From Plantago major (lineage: Eukaryota; Streptophyta; Magnoliopsida; Lamiales; Plantaginaceae): a stretch of DNA of 64,000 bases. The translations under genes and the position numbers were made by a program. This document shows, piece after piece, positions 45,091-55,950 of this stretch. Under the pieces are notes generated by a model, which worked only from the letters and a program-made list of their open reading frames with translations, did no database searches and was not told where the DNA came from. The DNA lies in NCBI GenBank assembly GCA_026545765.1, contig CM048841.1, positions 64,927,354 to 64,991,353 on the forward strand, read 5' to 3'. The number at the start of each line of letters is the position of its first letter. Position 1 is the stretch's first letter.

Positions 45091-46369
45091 TTTTGGGTAG
45101 AGAGAACATGTAGTCCGCTTAATTTCACTGTTTTTTAATTTATTTTCTTTTCAGTAGTAGCATACATAATTATGTGATGTTGATTTGATCTATCGGATAC
45201 ACAATATTTAAAAGGTGTTATTTTTTAAATAGGATTTGACAAACCAACTAAGTAATAAAATCCCATAAATTTATATATTCTGACTCTCATTTGTTGACAA
45301 ATGTTGGAGTAATAACAAACTCATCACAGAGAAACGGAAAAGGAGTTTAATTTTCTGTTTGAAGGAGGTGTTATTGCCCCTCATGTCTTTTCCAAAACCA
45401 AATCAATTGAAGAATTATATAGGAGTAACAAAAAGAAATTATAACAATCCACAAAATGGACATAGATTTATGAAGAAAACAGAATTAAATATATCCAGTG
45501 CCAGAAAAACAAAAATGAAAAGAAAACGTAATCTATTATATAATACTAAAATATGAATTTTTCTTTTGCAAGTGGCGGTTGCGATACCAAAAATTTGATT
45601 TTCCATTTATATCCTTAATATAGCGGTTTACTAAAAGAAAGGAGTTTTATTCTTCATCTTTCAAGAAACCATCCCTTCTCAAGTGATCTCCCACATAATA
45701 CATGTATCTTCTCAACTAACTGCATGTTCCCACGCAGTACATTCCACAAAGTAATTTATTTATTTCCCCGTAATTATGATTTCTACATCATATATGGAGA
45801 GGCTTCCAGTTTCGCGGCACTAGAAGAGTAGGGGCACGGACAAAGAAATATAATTTCATGGCTAAAATATTGTACACATATATTAACAATCAATAAATGA
45901 TATATGCGGTAGGTACTTTTAATTTATGTATATATCAGATGAACATGCATGTCAAAGTTATTATTATTAATAAAATAATGAGAAAGCGGGACCCAGAAAG
46001 GTAACATGGTGGAAAGTACACCCCCACCGAAAATTAATTAAAAAAAGTAAATGCCCTCAAAATGCCAACGGACCAATCCCAATATCCTTCTTTTATTTTA
46101 TCTCTGCTCTTTCCAAAACACTTCACCCTCCTTTTTCTTTTCTTCTTCTTCTTGTTGAGCTCTTTCTTACTCTCTCTCTAAAAATGGCAAATAATTAGAA
46201 GAGAGAAAAGAAAACAATCCTCATAATAATATCTCAAACTAGTCTCCACCATGTCAATTCCATTTCCCATCCAATAACAATAAACCCCATTTCCTCAACA
46301 ACCCACATTGTTGTGTTTCTTGTCTCTCTGCTCTGTTTCCCTTTCCAATTCAACAAAAAAGGCACAAAT
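45091..46369 (+). other. Intergenic sequence and promoter/5' untranslated region of the LRR kinase gene
   Basis: No gene seen. The last part (46115-46190) is pyrimidine-rich (CTTCTTCTTCTT, CTCTCTCTC), a common plant core-promoter and 5'-leader feature. Long antisense frames overlapping the kinase gene here are shadows. Confidence 0.4.
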
Positions 46370-49300
46370 ATGCTGCAAACCATCATCTTCCTCCTCCTCC
46401 TCTCCGCCGCCGTAACGGCCGACCTTGCCTCCGACCGCGCCGCCCTGGTCTCATTCCGTTCCGCCGTGGGTGGGCGAGTCCTTTTCTGGGACCTGAACAA
46501 CCCAACCCCCTGCAACTGGACTGGAGTGGTCTGCTCATCGGATAGGTCCTCTGTAATCGAGCTTCATTTCCCAGGAATGGGACTTTCCGGTGTAATTCCG
46601 CCCAATTCCCTTTCCAATCTCACAAACCTCACCACTCTCAGTCTCCGTTACAACTCCCTCACCGGTCAGATTCCACCTGACCTATTCTCCTCTCTCGTTA
46701 ATCTCCATAACCTCTATTTACAGCACAACACTTTCTCCGGTCAGATTCCCGAAACCCTATTCTCTCTCACTTCGCTTGTTCGTCTCAATTTGGCGGATAA
46801 CAATTTCTCCGGTCCGATTTCTGCTGGTTTTAACAATTTAACTCGGTTAGGTACGCTTTACTTGCAACGGAATCAGTTCTCCGGTACATTACCGGATCTC
46901 GATTTGTCCAGTGTAACTCAGTTTAATATTTCGATGAATAACCTTACTGGTCCTATTCCTAGTGGTTTGTCTAGGAGGAGTAGTGATTCGTTTTTAGGCA
47001 ATTCGCTTTGTGGCCGACCGCTTGCTTCGTGTGATGGTACTGGTGGAGGTGGTGGTCATAGAAGGAGGTTATCTGGAGGAGCTATTGCGGGGATTGTAAT
47101 CGGTTGTATTGTCGGGTTGTTGTTAATTTTGTTGCTCGTGTTTTGCTTGTGTAGGTTCTGTTGTGCCAAGAAAGGGCGTAAATCGGATAATGAGGTTGGG
47201 AGTAAGAGAGTTGATACGAGGGAGGTTGAGATTCCGAGTGAGAGTAAGGACCGTGGGGGGGATCATGGGAGTAGCTTTGCGGCTGCGGTTGGAGCCAAGG
47301 AGAAAGGGGTGGATAGTGGTAGCAATGTGATGAATGCTGGTGGTAAGAAGGGGTTGGTGTTCTTTGGAAATACTGGGTGGAAGTTCGATTTGGATGATCT
47401 TTTGAGGGCTTCCGCGGAGGTTCTGGGGAAGGGGTCGTTTGGAACCGCGTATAAGGCAGTCTTGGAGAGTGGGATGGCTGTTGCGGTGAAGAGGTTGAGG
47501 GATGTTACTATGGGAGAGAGAGAGTTTAGGGCCAAAATGGAAGAGATTGGGAAATTTGATCATGAGAACTTGGTGCCTTTGAGGGGTTATTACTATAACA
47601 AGGAGGAGATGCTGCTTGTGTATGATTATCTGCCTTTGGGAAGCTTGTCTGCTTTGTTACATGGTGAGCATTTTCCCGAGTTTCTTCATATTATTATGCT
47701 TACTGCATTGTGTTTGGTTGTTGGGTTAATTGAATTGATTATTACTTTAAGCATGAATTCGATTGTTCTTAATGTAGTGGCCTATATGCCATGAGCATTG
47801 TCTTGAGTTTCTTCAAATTATTATGTTTTTTGCATTGTGTTTGGTTGTTGAATTTATTTGAATTCATACCAACGGTTGTTAGCTCAGTGGCAAGGAACTT
47901 GAGTTCACTTAAGCAAGGGTTCGAGCCTTGCGGATGTAAAAAACACCGCTGGGAGAGCCGCCCCTCAAAAAGGGCCCGACAGTGCTCGGTTGGATTAGTT
48001 GCATGTAGCGGATACCAACGAGAAATCGATTTTTTTTTTTATTGAATTCATTCTTTGTGTAAGCATGAATTGGATTGTTCTTAATGTAGTGGCCTATGTG
48101 TCATAAGCATTTTCCTGATCTGTGATATGATTATGCTGTCATTTGTGTCTGCATTGTGTTTGATTGTTGGATTGATTAAATTAGTTCTTTGTTAAGTATG
48201 GATATGATGAAATTCGAAGATTATTAGTTCATAAAGAACAATAAGCTGGCTCCACAATGGCTAATGGTTTGACCCCTAAAGGTCATCTCCATTTGACATT
48301 TTGCTTTTCGTCATGTGATTTTTCCTTTGCATCTTTGATGATGACTTGTGGAATCTGTACTAGTTGAGCTAAGTACAGATTATGCATCTTGAGACTTGAG
48401 TGATTACTTCTAATGTAGTTGCTGGCAAAGCACATGCCTAGGTAGGAACTAGTTGTTAGTAGTACAGATTGAACTTGTTTTGCAAAGGCTTTTTCCAACG
48501 GCTTTTCTTCTTCTTAAATGTTTGTTTGCTTCCTTTTGTTATTTTAAAATATGGGATTAACAGACTGGAAAGATTTGTCTTTGGTGAATATCATCTTCTT
48601 AGTTTTTCCTGGGGCAGCCCTACCTCAAGTGTCATGTTATGTCACGGTTCAAATTATTGGCGTAATCTTGTCACATATGGCGAAATTACAATTGAAGCCA
48701 AGATAAATATTTTACTTTAGATTGTTGAAAAAATGGTAAAATGTGCAATAGTTCTGGGGTTAAAATTAAGCACTCCATGTTTCATCTTGTTATTCAAATT
48801 GTGCTGCAGGAAACAAGGGAGCGGGCAGAACACCATTAAACTGGGAAACAAGGGCCGCGATCGCCCTTGGAGCTGCCCGTGGAATCTCATACCTTCACTC
48901 CCAAGGCTCCACTATATCCCATGGGAGCATAAAGTCATCAAACATCCTCCTCACCAAATCGTACGAAGCTCGTGTCTCTGACTGCGGTCTTGCCCAACTA
49001 TCTGGGCCCACTGCCACTCCCAACCGTGTTGCAGGCTACCGTGCTCCAGAAGTGACCGATCCTCGTAAAATCTCACAAAAAGCAGATGTGTACAGTTTCG
49101 GGGTCTTGCTATTGGAATTGCTAACAGGCAAGGCTCCAACCCATTCCGTGACAAATGAAGAAGGCGTGGATCTTCCCAGATGGGTCCAGTCTGTGGTCCG
49201 GGAAGAGTGGACAGCAGAAGTGTTCGACCTTGAACTCCTTCGGTACCAAAATGTTGAAGAGGATATGGTCCGTCTATTGCAGCTGGCAGTTGATTGCACC

Positions 49301-49414
49301 CAGCAGTACCCCGATAAGCGTCCTTCGATGACGGAGGTTGTTAGCCAGATTGACGAGCTCTGTCGTCCGAGTACACAGGGTGATATTGTCGACGTGGATT
49401 CGCCACAGACGTAA
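46370..49414 (+). CDS. RLK902: LRR receptor-like kinase, RKL1/RLK902 type
   Basis: There are two exons, 46370-47663 and 48810-49414, joined in phase 1 by a 1146-bp GT-AG intron, giving 632 codons plus stop. Visible parts are a signal peptide (residues 1-17), an LRR N-cap with CNWTGVVC (~48-56), about five LRRs with LxxLxLxxN-xSGxIP spacing (to ~205), an outer stalk ending in CGRPLASC, and one transmembrane helix (~236-262). A kinase domain follows from ~339, with P-loop GKGSFGTAYK and VAVKRL lysine. The catalytic loop reads HGSIKSSN where active kinases have HRD, and DFG reads DCG, so it is probably a weak or inactive kinase. RKL1 and RLK902 are plasma-membrane proteins, RLK902 being linked to immunity signalling. 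The ATG at 46370 is the first in frame. The intron holds tandem repeats and a SINE. Confidence 0.92.
47666..48207 (+). repeat. Three tandem ~127-bp units in the kinase intron
   Basis: Units start at 47666, 47793 and 48105 (GAGCATTTTCCCGAG, GAGCATTGTCTTGAG, AAGCATTTTCCTGAT). They share TGCATTGTGTTTGGTTGTTG and GAATTNGATTGTTCTTAATG-TAGTGGCCTAT. Unit 2 is split by the SINE. Unit 3 is truncated. Confidence 0.8.
47868..48041 (+). mobile_element. tRNA-derived SINE (174 bp) with 10-bp target duplication
   Basis: The RNA polymerase III A box TAGCTCAGTGG (47880-47890) and B box GGTTCGAGCC (47918-47927) are present at tRNA-like spacing, followed by an unrelated body and a T run at the 3' end. A perfect duplication TTGAATTCAT flanks it (47858-47867 and 48042-48051). 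It lies in the sense direction in the kinase intron. Confidence 0.88.
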
Positions 49415-50026
49415 AAGAAAGATAAGATGAGAGATCCTCCAGTTGTGGTGTTCTCGTTGGGGTGGCTTAATTGTTTGTTCATTCTTGAAGTTCTTTGATT
49501 GAGAAGTGAGAATCAAGTATTCATTTTTCACATTTTCATCTTGATTTTCTTTGTAATTTTTTTTTAAAAAATCATTCTGATAGGAAGTTACTTTTCTTTT
49601 TCTTATTTTGGGGAGAATTGGTTAATATTGTTGGTGATTGATTATCTGAACTGTAAGATAGCTGTCAATTATATTCTTGGTGAGCTGGTGGTGTTTTAAT
49701 ACGTTTGTTTGGTTTGGAATTTGTCTTGCTTAGGAGGTTATAATATAGTAATAGTGGCAATTAGTTAGTTAGTTAAGACTGAGTTATAATAGTTAGGTCA
49801 AGGCTCTCTTTAATGTGAATAATAATTAATGTATTGGAGAACGTGTAACCAACCAAGTAATAACAATTGGGCAATATCAGTATGGCCCCCACCATGTTAC
49901 GTTATTCCATTTTCATATGGCTAGTCTTCGTCCATCCCTTTCACCCCATTGTAGGCTTCCGTCGTGCCAAGGTCGGGTGTACGGGTATGATAAGATCGGT
50001 AAAAACAAGGCAAAAGAAATAGTAAC
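49415..50026. other. 3' region of the kinase gene and intergenic sequence
   Basis: No further gene seen. The first ~150 bases are the likely 3' untranslated region, with AT-rich polyadenylation-type sequence near 49555. Confidence 0.35.
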
Positions 50027-50774
50027 TGGACCGGGATTTGGTATAAATTAGCTTAAACTACGACTTGGTGTGTTAAGAACATAAAGCCCTAAATAGAAAC
50101 TTACCCTAAACACGGAGATTAACAGCAGAATAAAACAAGACAACGAGATAAGTTTCTAACATATTATATTTCTATAATCCACCGAGCCTCAGGGCGAAAA
50201 ATATCCACTATACGTATGTTGATAATGAATACAAAGAACTACTCTAGATCTATTCTTGCAAATATCTCTAGATGCAAAACAACTAAGCAATCGTAAAGAG
50301 TTACCTCTATCAATCACCTATCAATCGCTGAATCACACAGGGAAAATTAGATCGAAAAAGCTTAGAAAACGTTGACAGCATCCAAAAACGTCCAAAGCAC
50401 ATCTGATTTGTCATGATCTTCATAGCTTGCAATTTGAGTCCTAATCGACTTCTACTCCTTGTTCTAAGTAATATCTTCTTTCTTGAATATATCCAAGATC
50501 TTCCGATCTCCTTGTAATATCCAATCTCGTTCAACCTAAATATATCTGCACAAAACTAACTAAAATCGTGGAACCAATTAGGAAAGGAAATAAAGTGAAT
50601 AAAGGCAAAACCTAATCATAAATCATGTAACAATGTTTTTCCCCAATGAGTCTTCAAACTGGTGTTCTCGGGACACCAGATTAAAACACTGAAAATTGTT
50701 TTGCATATCAGTGTGTATCTTGCGTGTTTTAGGCACACCAAGAACTAACACTATAGAAAATACTCACATTTACA
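50027..50774 (-). repeat. Copia LTR (748 bp), minus strand
   Basis: On the minus strand it starts TGTAAATG right after a polypurine tract and ends CCCGGTCCA. It matches the nested LTR at 18113-18919 in start, end and internal blocks, and more distantly 12965-13740. The motif RGTGT-N7-ACACY occurs at 50661. Confidence 0.6.
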
Positions 50775-51546
50775 TTCTCCCCCTTTTTGCCTTTCTTCAC
50801 AAAATCTAAACCAAAAGAGTTAGTGCAGATAAACATATACTAAACTCCCCCTCGAAATAAGAAAGATTTCTCCCCCTTAATCGAAGAATGTGCTTAGATA
50901 TAAAATATAAGTTAAACACATAGAATTCAAAAACTACAGACTAGCATACTCCAACATACTAAAGACCAGAAACATGAAACCAAACATCATTGATATAAAA
51001 AGGTTAGATAGCACAACTCATCACTCTCCCCCTTTTTGTGAGGAAGGCAAAACCATCATACCGTTGTTTCTCTTAAAGTTTGATGTTAAAAGACATCCTT
51101 ATATTCGAACAATTCAAGATGCAGACATACTCACTTTGCTATAAAATCCATGCACACATTAGTTTTTGAATAAAGACAAAACATAATGTCAACTAGCTGG
51201 TGTTATGGCAACACCAGTATCGCAGCTAGCCAGTGTCTCGAGAACACCAGTCTCTCAACACTTACATTCTCCCCCTTTTTGTCTTTCTTCACAAAACATA
51301 CCTGAACAACTTGTTAGCAACATATGAACATGCATGAACTAAACAAACTCCCCCTCAAACATAGCAGGGAGTAAAAAAGCAAAAGCAAGTAAACTAAGCA
51401 ATTAAGAATTATGTTCAGAAAAGTACACTAAGTACTTAAGGATCAATCTATCATGTTAAGATTTTTCTTTGTTGTTCATATGCCAACTCATCTCCCCCTT
51501 TTTGTGAAGAAAGATACTTCGCAAACTTAGCTTCAATGGTTACGGG
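50775..51546 (-). mobile_element. Copia 3' internal region with repeated polypurine tracts, minus strand
   Basis: CTCCCCC(TTTTT), the complement of an A5-G5 polypurine tract, occurs at 50777, 51027, 51264 and 51492, with shorter CTCCCCCT versions at 50851, 50874 and 51340. The layout is duplicated: 50777, 50851, 51027 are repeated as 51264, 51340, 51492, with the same TTTCTTCACAAAA or TGTGARGAA neighbours. It adjoins the LTR at 50774 and is cut at 51547 by Sirevirus copy 2. Confidence 0.6.
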
Positions 51547-53291
51547 TGTTGGGAAATTTGTTGGGAAATTTCTTGAGAAATTTGTTAGGAAATTTGTTAG
51601 ATATTTTGTTAGAAATATCTGTTTAGATTTTGATCAGCAACATGATGACTTATCTTAGTCTCAGAAAGGTGATTAGTACTCTTGGTTCACTTGAACATTG
51701 TAAAAGAGGAAACTCACTAAGTATGATAGTCTAGCTAATCTTGTATAAGATGTTAGGTCTCAAAATGTAATTTTTATTTTATGAAGAGAAGACCAAGAAG
51801 AAGACATTTAAGCAGAACAACCTCAACGACATTGAAGACTTGAAGAAACTGCGCAAGATTATTGAAACTGTTGTTCAGATACCTTAGCCAGATATCTTAA
51901 AGACACGAACAGTTTTAAATAGACCGTGTCACAAGAGATATCTGAGAAATAAAAGGCCTATCTGAAAACAAGGAAAGTGTCCACAGATATCTATTCTCAG
52001 ATACCTTGAGCATTAACCACATTTCTGAAAAAGAATTATATATTGCAAACAAAGTTGTTTCAATAAATAAGTGGTATATGAAGATTGAAGATAAGGACGT
52101 GCAAAGAATCAGATAACACTAGTCTCTGATACAAAGCATAGTACCGTTGACACTACAGGACAAAAAGTATAGTACAATGCATTTAATGCACGGACAGAGA
52201 TGTCTGAATAAAAGCAACGGCAATTTTCAAGAAGAAGACAAAACTCACATAAGATTATACACAGATATCAATAGTTTGAATTTGAGCTAACGGATACTAT
52301 TCAAACGGCACTCAAATTCATCTATAAATATCAACACTTAGATCGCTTGAGAAGATACCTTAGACACACCTTGAATCGCATAAAACGTCAACATCTTACT
52401 CTCTCAAAGCAACTTACTTACAAAGCTTTACATTGACCAAAGCATTTGATCTTGAGTAACACTGAAGTTCTAAGTGTCCTGATCCTAAACAAGCATAGCT
52501 ATCTGTGAAAGAGTTGAAACGAAAGATCAAGTATCTGAGATTCATTCTCTTGAACATTTATCTAAGACTTGGGTCAGTAAAAAGAACAAGATACCATACA
52601 TTGAAAAGTGTATTAAGTATACTTGATTCACAGAGCTATCTGAATAACTGAATAAGTTATTAAAGAAGCTCATCTGACAACTCAAACCAAAACCAACACC
52701 ATAACTGGCGTGGAGTACAGGAAGTACTTAGTTTGAAAAATCAGGGAATAACTCCAAGGTTACCGGAGTATAGGAAGTACTTGATTTGGGAAACTAAGGA
52801 ATAACTCCAAGGTTATTGAGTATAGGAAGTACTTAGCTTGGGAAGCTAGGGAATAACTCAAAGGTTTCTGAGTACAGGAAGTACTTGGCTGTGAAAGCCG
52901 GGGAACAACTCAGGGGGAACATTTGGTTGGGAACCAATTGTTTAAGAATCTTAGAATAGGATTATTGTAAGGTGAACTCAATTATCTGTTCTAGTGAATT
53001 CTAGGTCTCTGATAGACCGAAGTGGATTAGTTGGAGGATTACGCCACCTCCAGATACCACTATACTTGCTGTGTTATTTACCTTTCTGTATTTATATTTC
53101 AGCAACACACACACACACACACACATTTTAACTGTTTCTGCACTTATCTTTATTAAGTCTTCCGCGCTCTGATTCTAAGTATCAGATATCTATTCAGATA
53201 TCTGAGAAATAGTTTTTATCGACAAAAGTTTTAAAAGACTATTCACCCCCCCCCCCTCTAGTCTTTTACTTTGCCGTTATCTGGACCAACA
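51547..53291 (+). repeat. 5' LTR of Sirevirus copy 2 (1745 bp)
   Basis: It starts TGTTGG and ends CCAACA, perfect inverted ends. It aligns with the LTR at 1478-3121. A TATA box (TATAAATA) lies at 52323. It differs from copy 1 by extra 12-bp units at its very start, by four instead of three hairpin units, and by lengths of CA and C runs. Confidence 0.9.
52710..52915 (+). repeat. Four tandem ~52-bp hairpin units in the LTR of copy 2
   Basis: The units share GGAAGTACTTRG and AATAACTC. Unit 3 forms TAGCTT-GGG-AAGCTA, extendable (52832-52850). Unit 4 forms GGCT/AGCC. Units 1 and 2 keep partial stems. Copy 1 lacks one unit. Confidence 0.75.
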
Positions 53292-53293
53292 AG

Positions 53294-53305
53294 TGGTATC
53301 AGAGC
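53294..53305 (+). promoter_or_regulatory. Primer-binding site (initiator tRNA-Met)
   Basis: TGGTATCAGAGC, two bases after the LTR, is complementary to the 3' end of plant initiator methionine tRNA, the usual primer of Copia reverse transcription. Confidence 0.95.
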
Positions 53306-53437
53306 GGGAGGTTCACAAGCCTTCTGCACTGAACCTAAATCCCCAGATAGGTGAAGGAACTTAGAAACAGAGCGCGGAAAAATAACATGATGCTCCACCT
53401 TTGAGGACTATTTAATTTGTGTGTTAAGTGTGCAGGT

Positions 53438-55950
53438 ATGTCTCTGAGTGATGCACCCATTCTCAAACCAGAGAATTACGAGAAATGGAAAAATAACATG
53501 ATGCTCCACCTTGAACCATAAGTGACGAAATGATCGAAGTGATAAAGAATGGCCCAATAGTCATTCAACAACTCAAACAAGTCATGGAGGTTTCTAATGG
53601 TAGCGACAGAGATCAAAGCGAAGGATCTTCACAAACCGATGCGTCAACAAGCGGGAGATCTACTAGTCAAGTTATTTACGAACCAAAGCCCAGAGAACTC
53701 TGGACATCGGAAGATGCCAAGAGAAATCGTCTGGATGGTCAAGCTCGTAATATCATCATCAGATCGACACCGGAGCATATACAGTGTAAACTGTGGGGTG
53801 CTAAAACGGCGAAAGTTGCCTGGCAACTGATTGAAGAAATCATGGCGAATCGAAAACCAAAGAAAACAAGTTCGAAGTTCTCAAGTTGAAATTTCAAAAT
53901 TTCAAACAAGGACCCACTGAAACTCTGGAAGAACTTGATTTCAGATTTACCACTCTCATGAGTGACATGGCAGCTCTTGGGGAAAGCAACAGATACTCCC
54001 AGTCAGAAAAGATTAAGACCATTGTCAGAAGTCTTAACCACAACTGGGAGCATACCAAATTCTTTTATTTTAACCAAGGAATGCCAAATATCACTCCAGT
54101 GGAACTTTTCTCTCATCTTGCTACTGTTGATTATGAGACAACTCAAAGAGAACAAACAACTGAAAAGTTGCAAAACGTTGCTCTAATCACTCAAGGAACT
54201 TCTGAAAAGAAGAAAAGCAAGGAAGAAACTGAGGATGCTCTTGCTGCAAAGCAAATGAGCAAATATATCAGTTGAGAAATTGAAAGAAGAAAAGCCAAAG
54301 AGAAACTGAAAAAGCATCTAGCTCAAACTATCACCAAGACAAAATATGCAAAGCTCATTGAACAAGCCATTCGAAAGCATCATGTCTTGAGGAAGGTAAA
54401 TTGAAACGATATCTGCTTTCTATTGTCGAAACCCGCCACTTCAAGAAGGATTGTCACGCCTCAACAAACTAAGGACGGTGACAAGAAAGAGAGGAGAATC
54501 TTGAAGAAGCCGTAAAGCTTTGTTAATCAAGAAAGAAAGAAAATCCAAACTCAATGGATGCTCTAGACATTGAGATGATTCAAGATGACAATTCAGATGA
54601 CTCAACCTTACCATCACCGAATTATGTGGAGTTACTCATGATATAATCGACTTCGCCTCAAGAAGAATGAAATGTGTGGAGTTCTTTGAAATTGACGGTC
54701 CGACATCTCCAACATAGAAAAGCATCTTATGGCTGATGAGGTAACACATACTTCTTGTTATACTTATGAAAGTGATGAAGAGGAAATAAAAATCTAGAAA
54801 ATCTCGGAAAGAACTTGATATCTATGAAAGAGAATTTCTAATGATCCGAGCTAGAGTCGAAACCTTGAAGAAGAAAAGAATTCTCTTGCAAAGGAAAATT
54901 CTCAATTAGTTAAAGTATCCGAGAGAAAGGATCTGAAAATGCATTTCTCAAAGCTCGGATATCCGAGACCGAAAAGTCACATAAAGAAGCAATGGTCAAT
55001 GAATTAAAAGAAATATGAAGATCTTCTTTCCGAGAACAAGGAACTCAAGAAGAAAGAATTATCTTTTCAATCTTATGCCAAAGCTAGTGACACTCTTCTC
55101 AAGTACAATCTTACTTAAGAGATCCTTGAACGAAAGGACTTAATTTGAATACACAGTGATTGTTCTATCACTCTGAATAAGAGTAAGGAGAGAAGAACAT
55201 TTGTAAGTACTCAGCAAGACGGTTCCCATGCAATCTATAACATCGGTGAGAAGACAAAGATTGTTGACAAAGGAAAGGCAGTTGCGACTAAACCTTTGTG
55301 GGAAAAACAAGTCAAAAACAAAACTGTTGGGCACGTCTCTGAAAAGAAACACAACACTGAAAAGTGTAAACACCCACAGTGCTATGTCTCTCAAAAAGGT
55401 AGAATTGCAGGAGCTGGCAAATTCTCCCATGTCACTTTTTCTGGAAAGAAATTGGACCAACCAGAGACTAGCAAAGCTGCTGAGAAAAGATCTCAGATAG
55501 CTTCAAGTGCTCGAAACGGTATTGGCTACAAAGGCATCGAAAACAACTTGCTCATGAGTACAAGCAGGAGCAAGAACGATGGCTGAAAGATAGAATTGCT
55601 CAAAGCAATTATCAGAAGTGGAAGTTAAATCAAGCCACTGAAAATCTGAATGCCAGGGCTAGAAGAAATCTGGCAAGGAAGGCTAAGTTTGCTGAAAAGC
55701 AAACTCAGAAACCTGACAGGTATCTGAAAGCATCATATGGAGCACCTAGGAACACACCAAGGAAGAAAATAATTCTTACTAATGATAACATTCATTCAAA
55801 TAGAATTCCTCCTTACGTTCCTGTCAGACAAAAGCATATTTCAAAGAAATTCATTCAAAAATGGATTCCTACCGAAGAACTTTTAATTGACGGTTCCATC
55901 AAAGATATGAGAACCTAATCTCCTGCTTCTGTTGTGCGAGAATGCCTCCC
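53438..55950 (+). pseudogene. gag: Sirevirus gag, broken
   Basis: The coat-protein region starts at an ATG at 53438 (SLSDAPILKPENYEKW, the usual gag opening) but stops after about 27 codons. Open pieces at 53530-53889 and 53886-54275 hold the gag core (FKQGPTETLEELDFRFTTL, LNHNWEHTKFFY). A CCHC zinc knuckle (CFYCRNP-HFKKDCH) lies at about 54417-54460. Downstream, to about 55900, Lys/Glu-rich coiled-coil pieces fit the long gag C-terminus of this branch. Many stops and frame changes exist. The gag opening is preceded by a 26-bp direct repeat of its own start region (53376-53401 and 53487-53512). Confidence 0.75.

Noticed and set aside
46313..46369. Upstream extension of the receptor kinase frame
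   Set aside because: It begins at GTG, not ATG; the first ATG at 46370 gives a proper signal peptide.
47123..47563. Minus-strand frame of 146 residues over the receptor kinase
   Set aside because: It is a shadow of the kinase exon on the opposite strand.
47874..47930. tRNA-like A and B boxes
   Set aside because: The sequence after the B box does not close a cloverleaf; the body, the T run and the 10-bp duplication show a SINE, not a tRNA gene.
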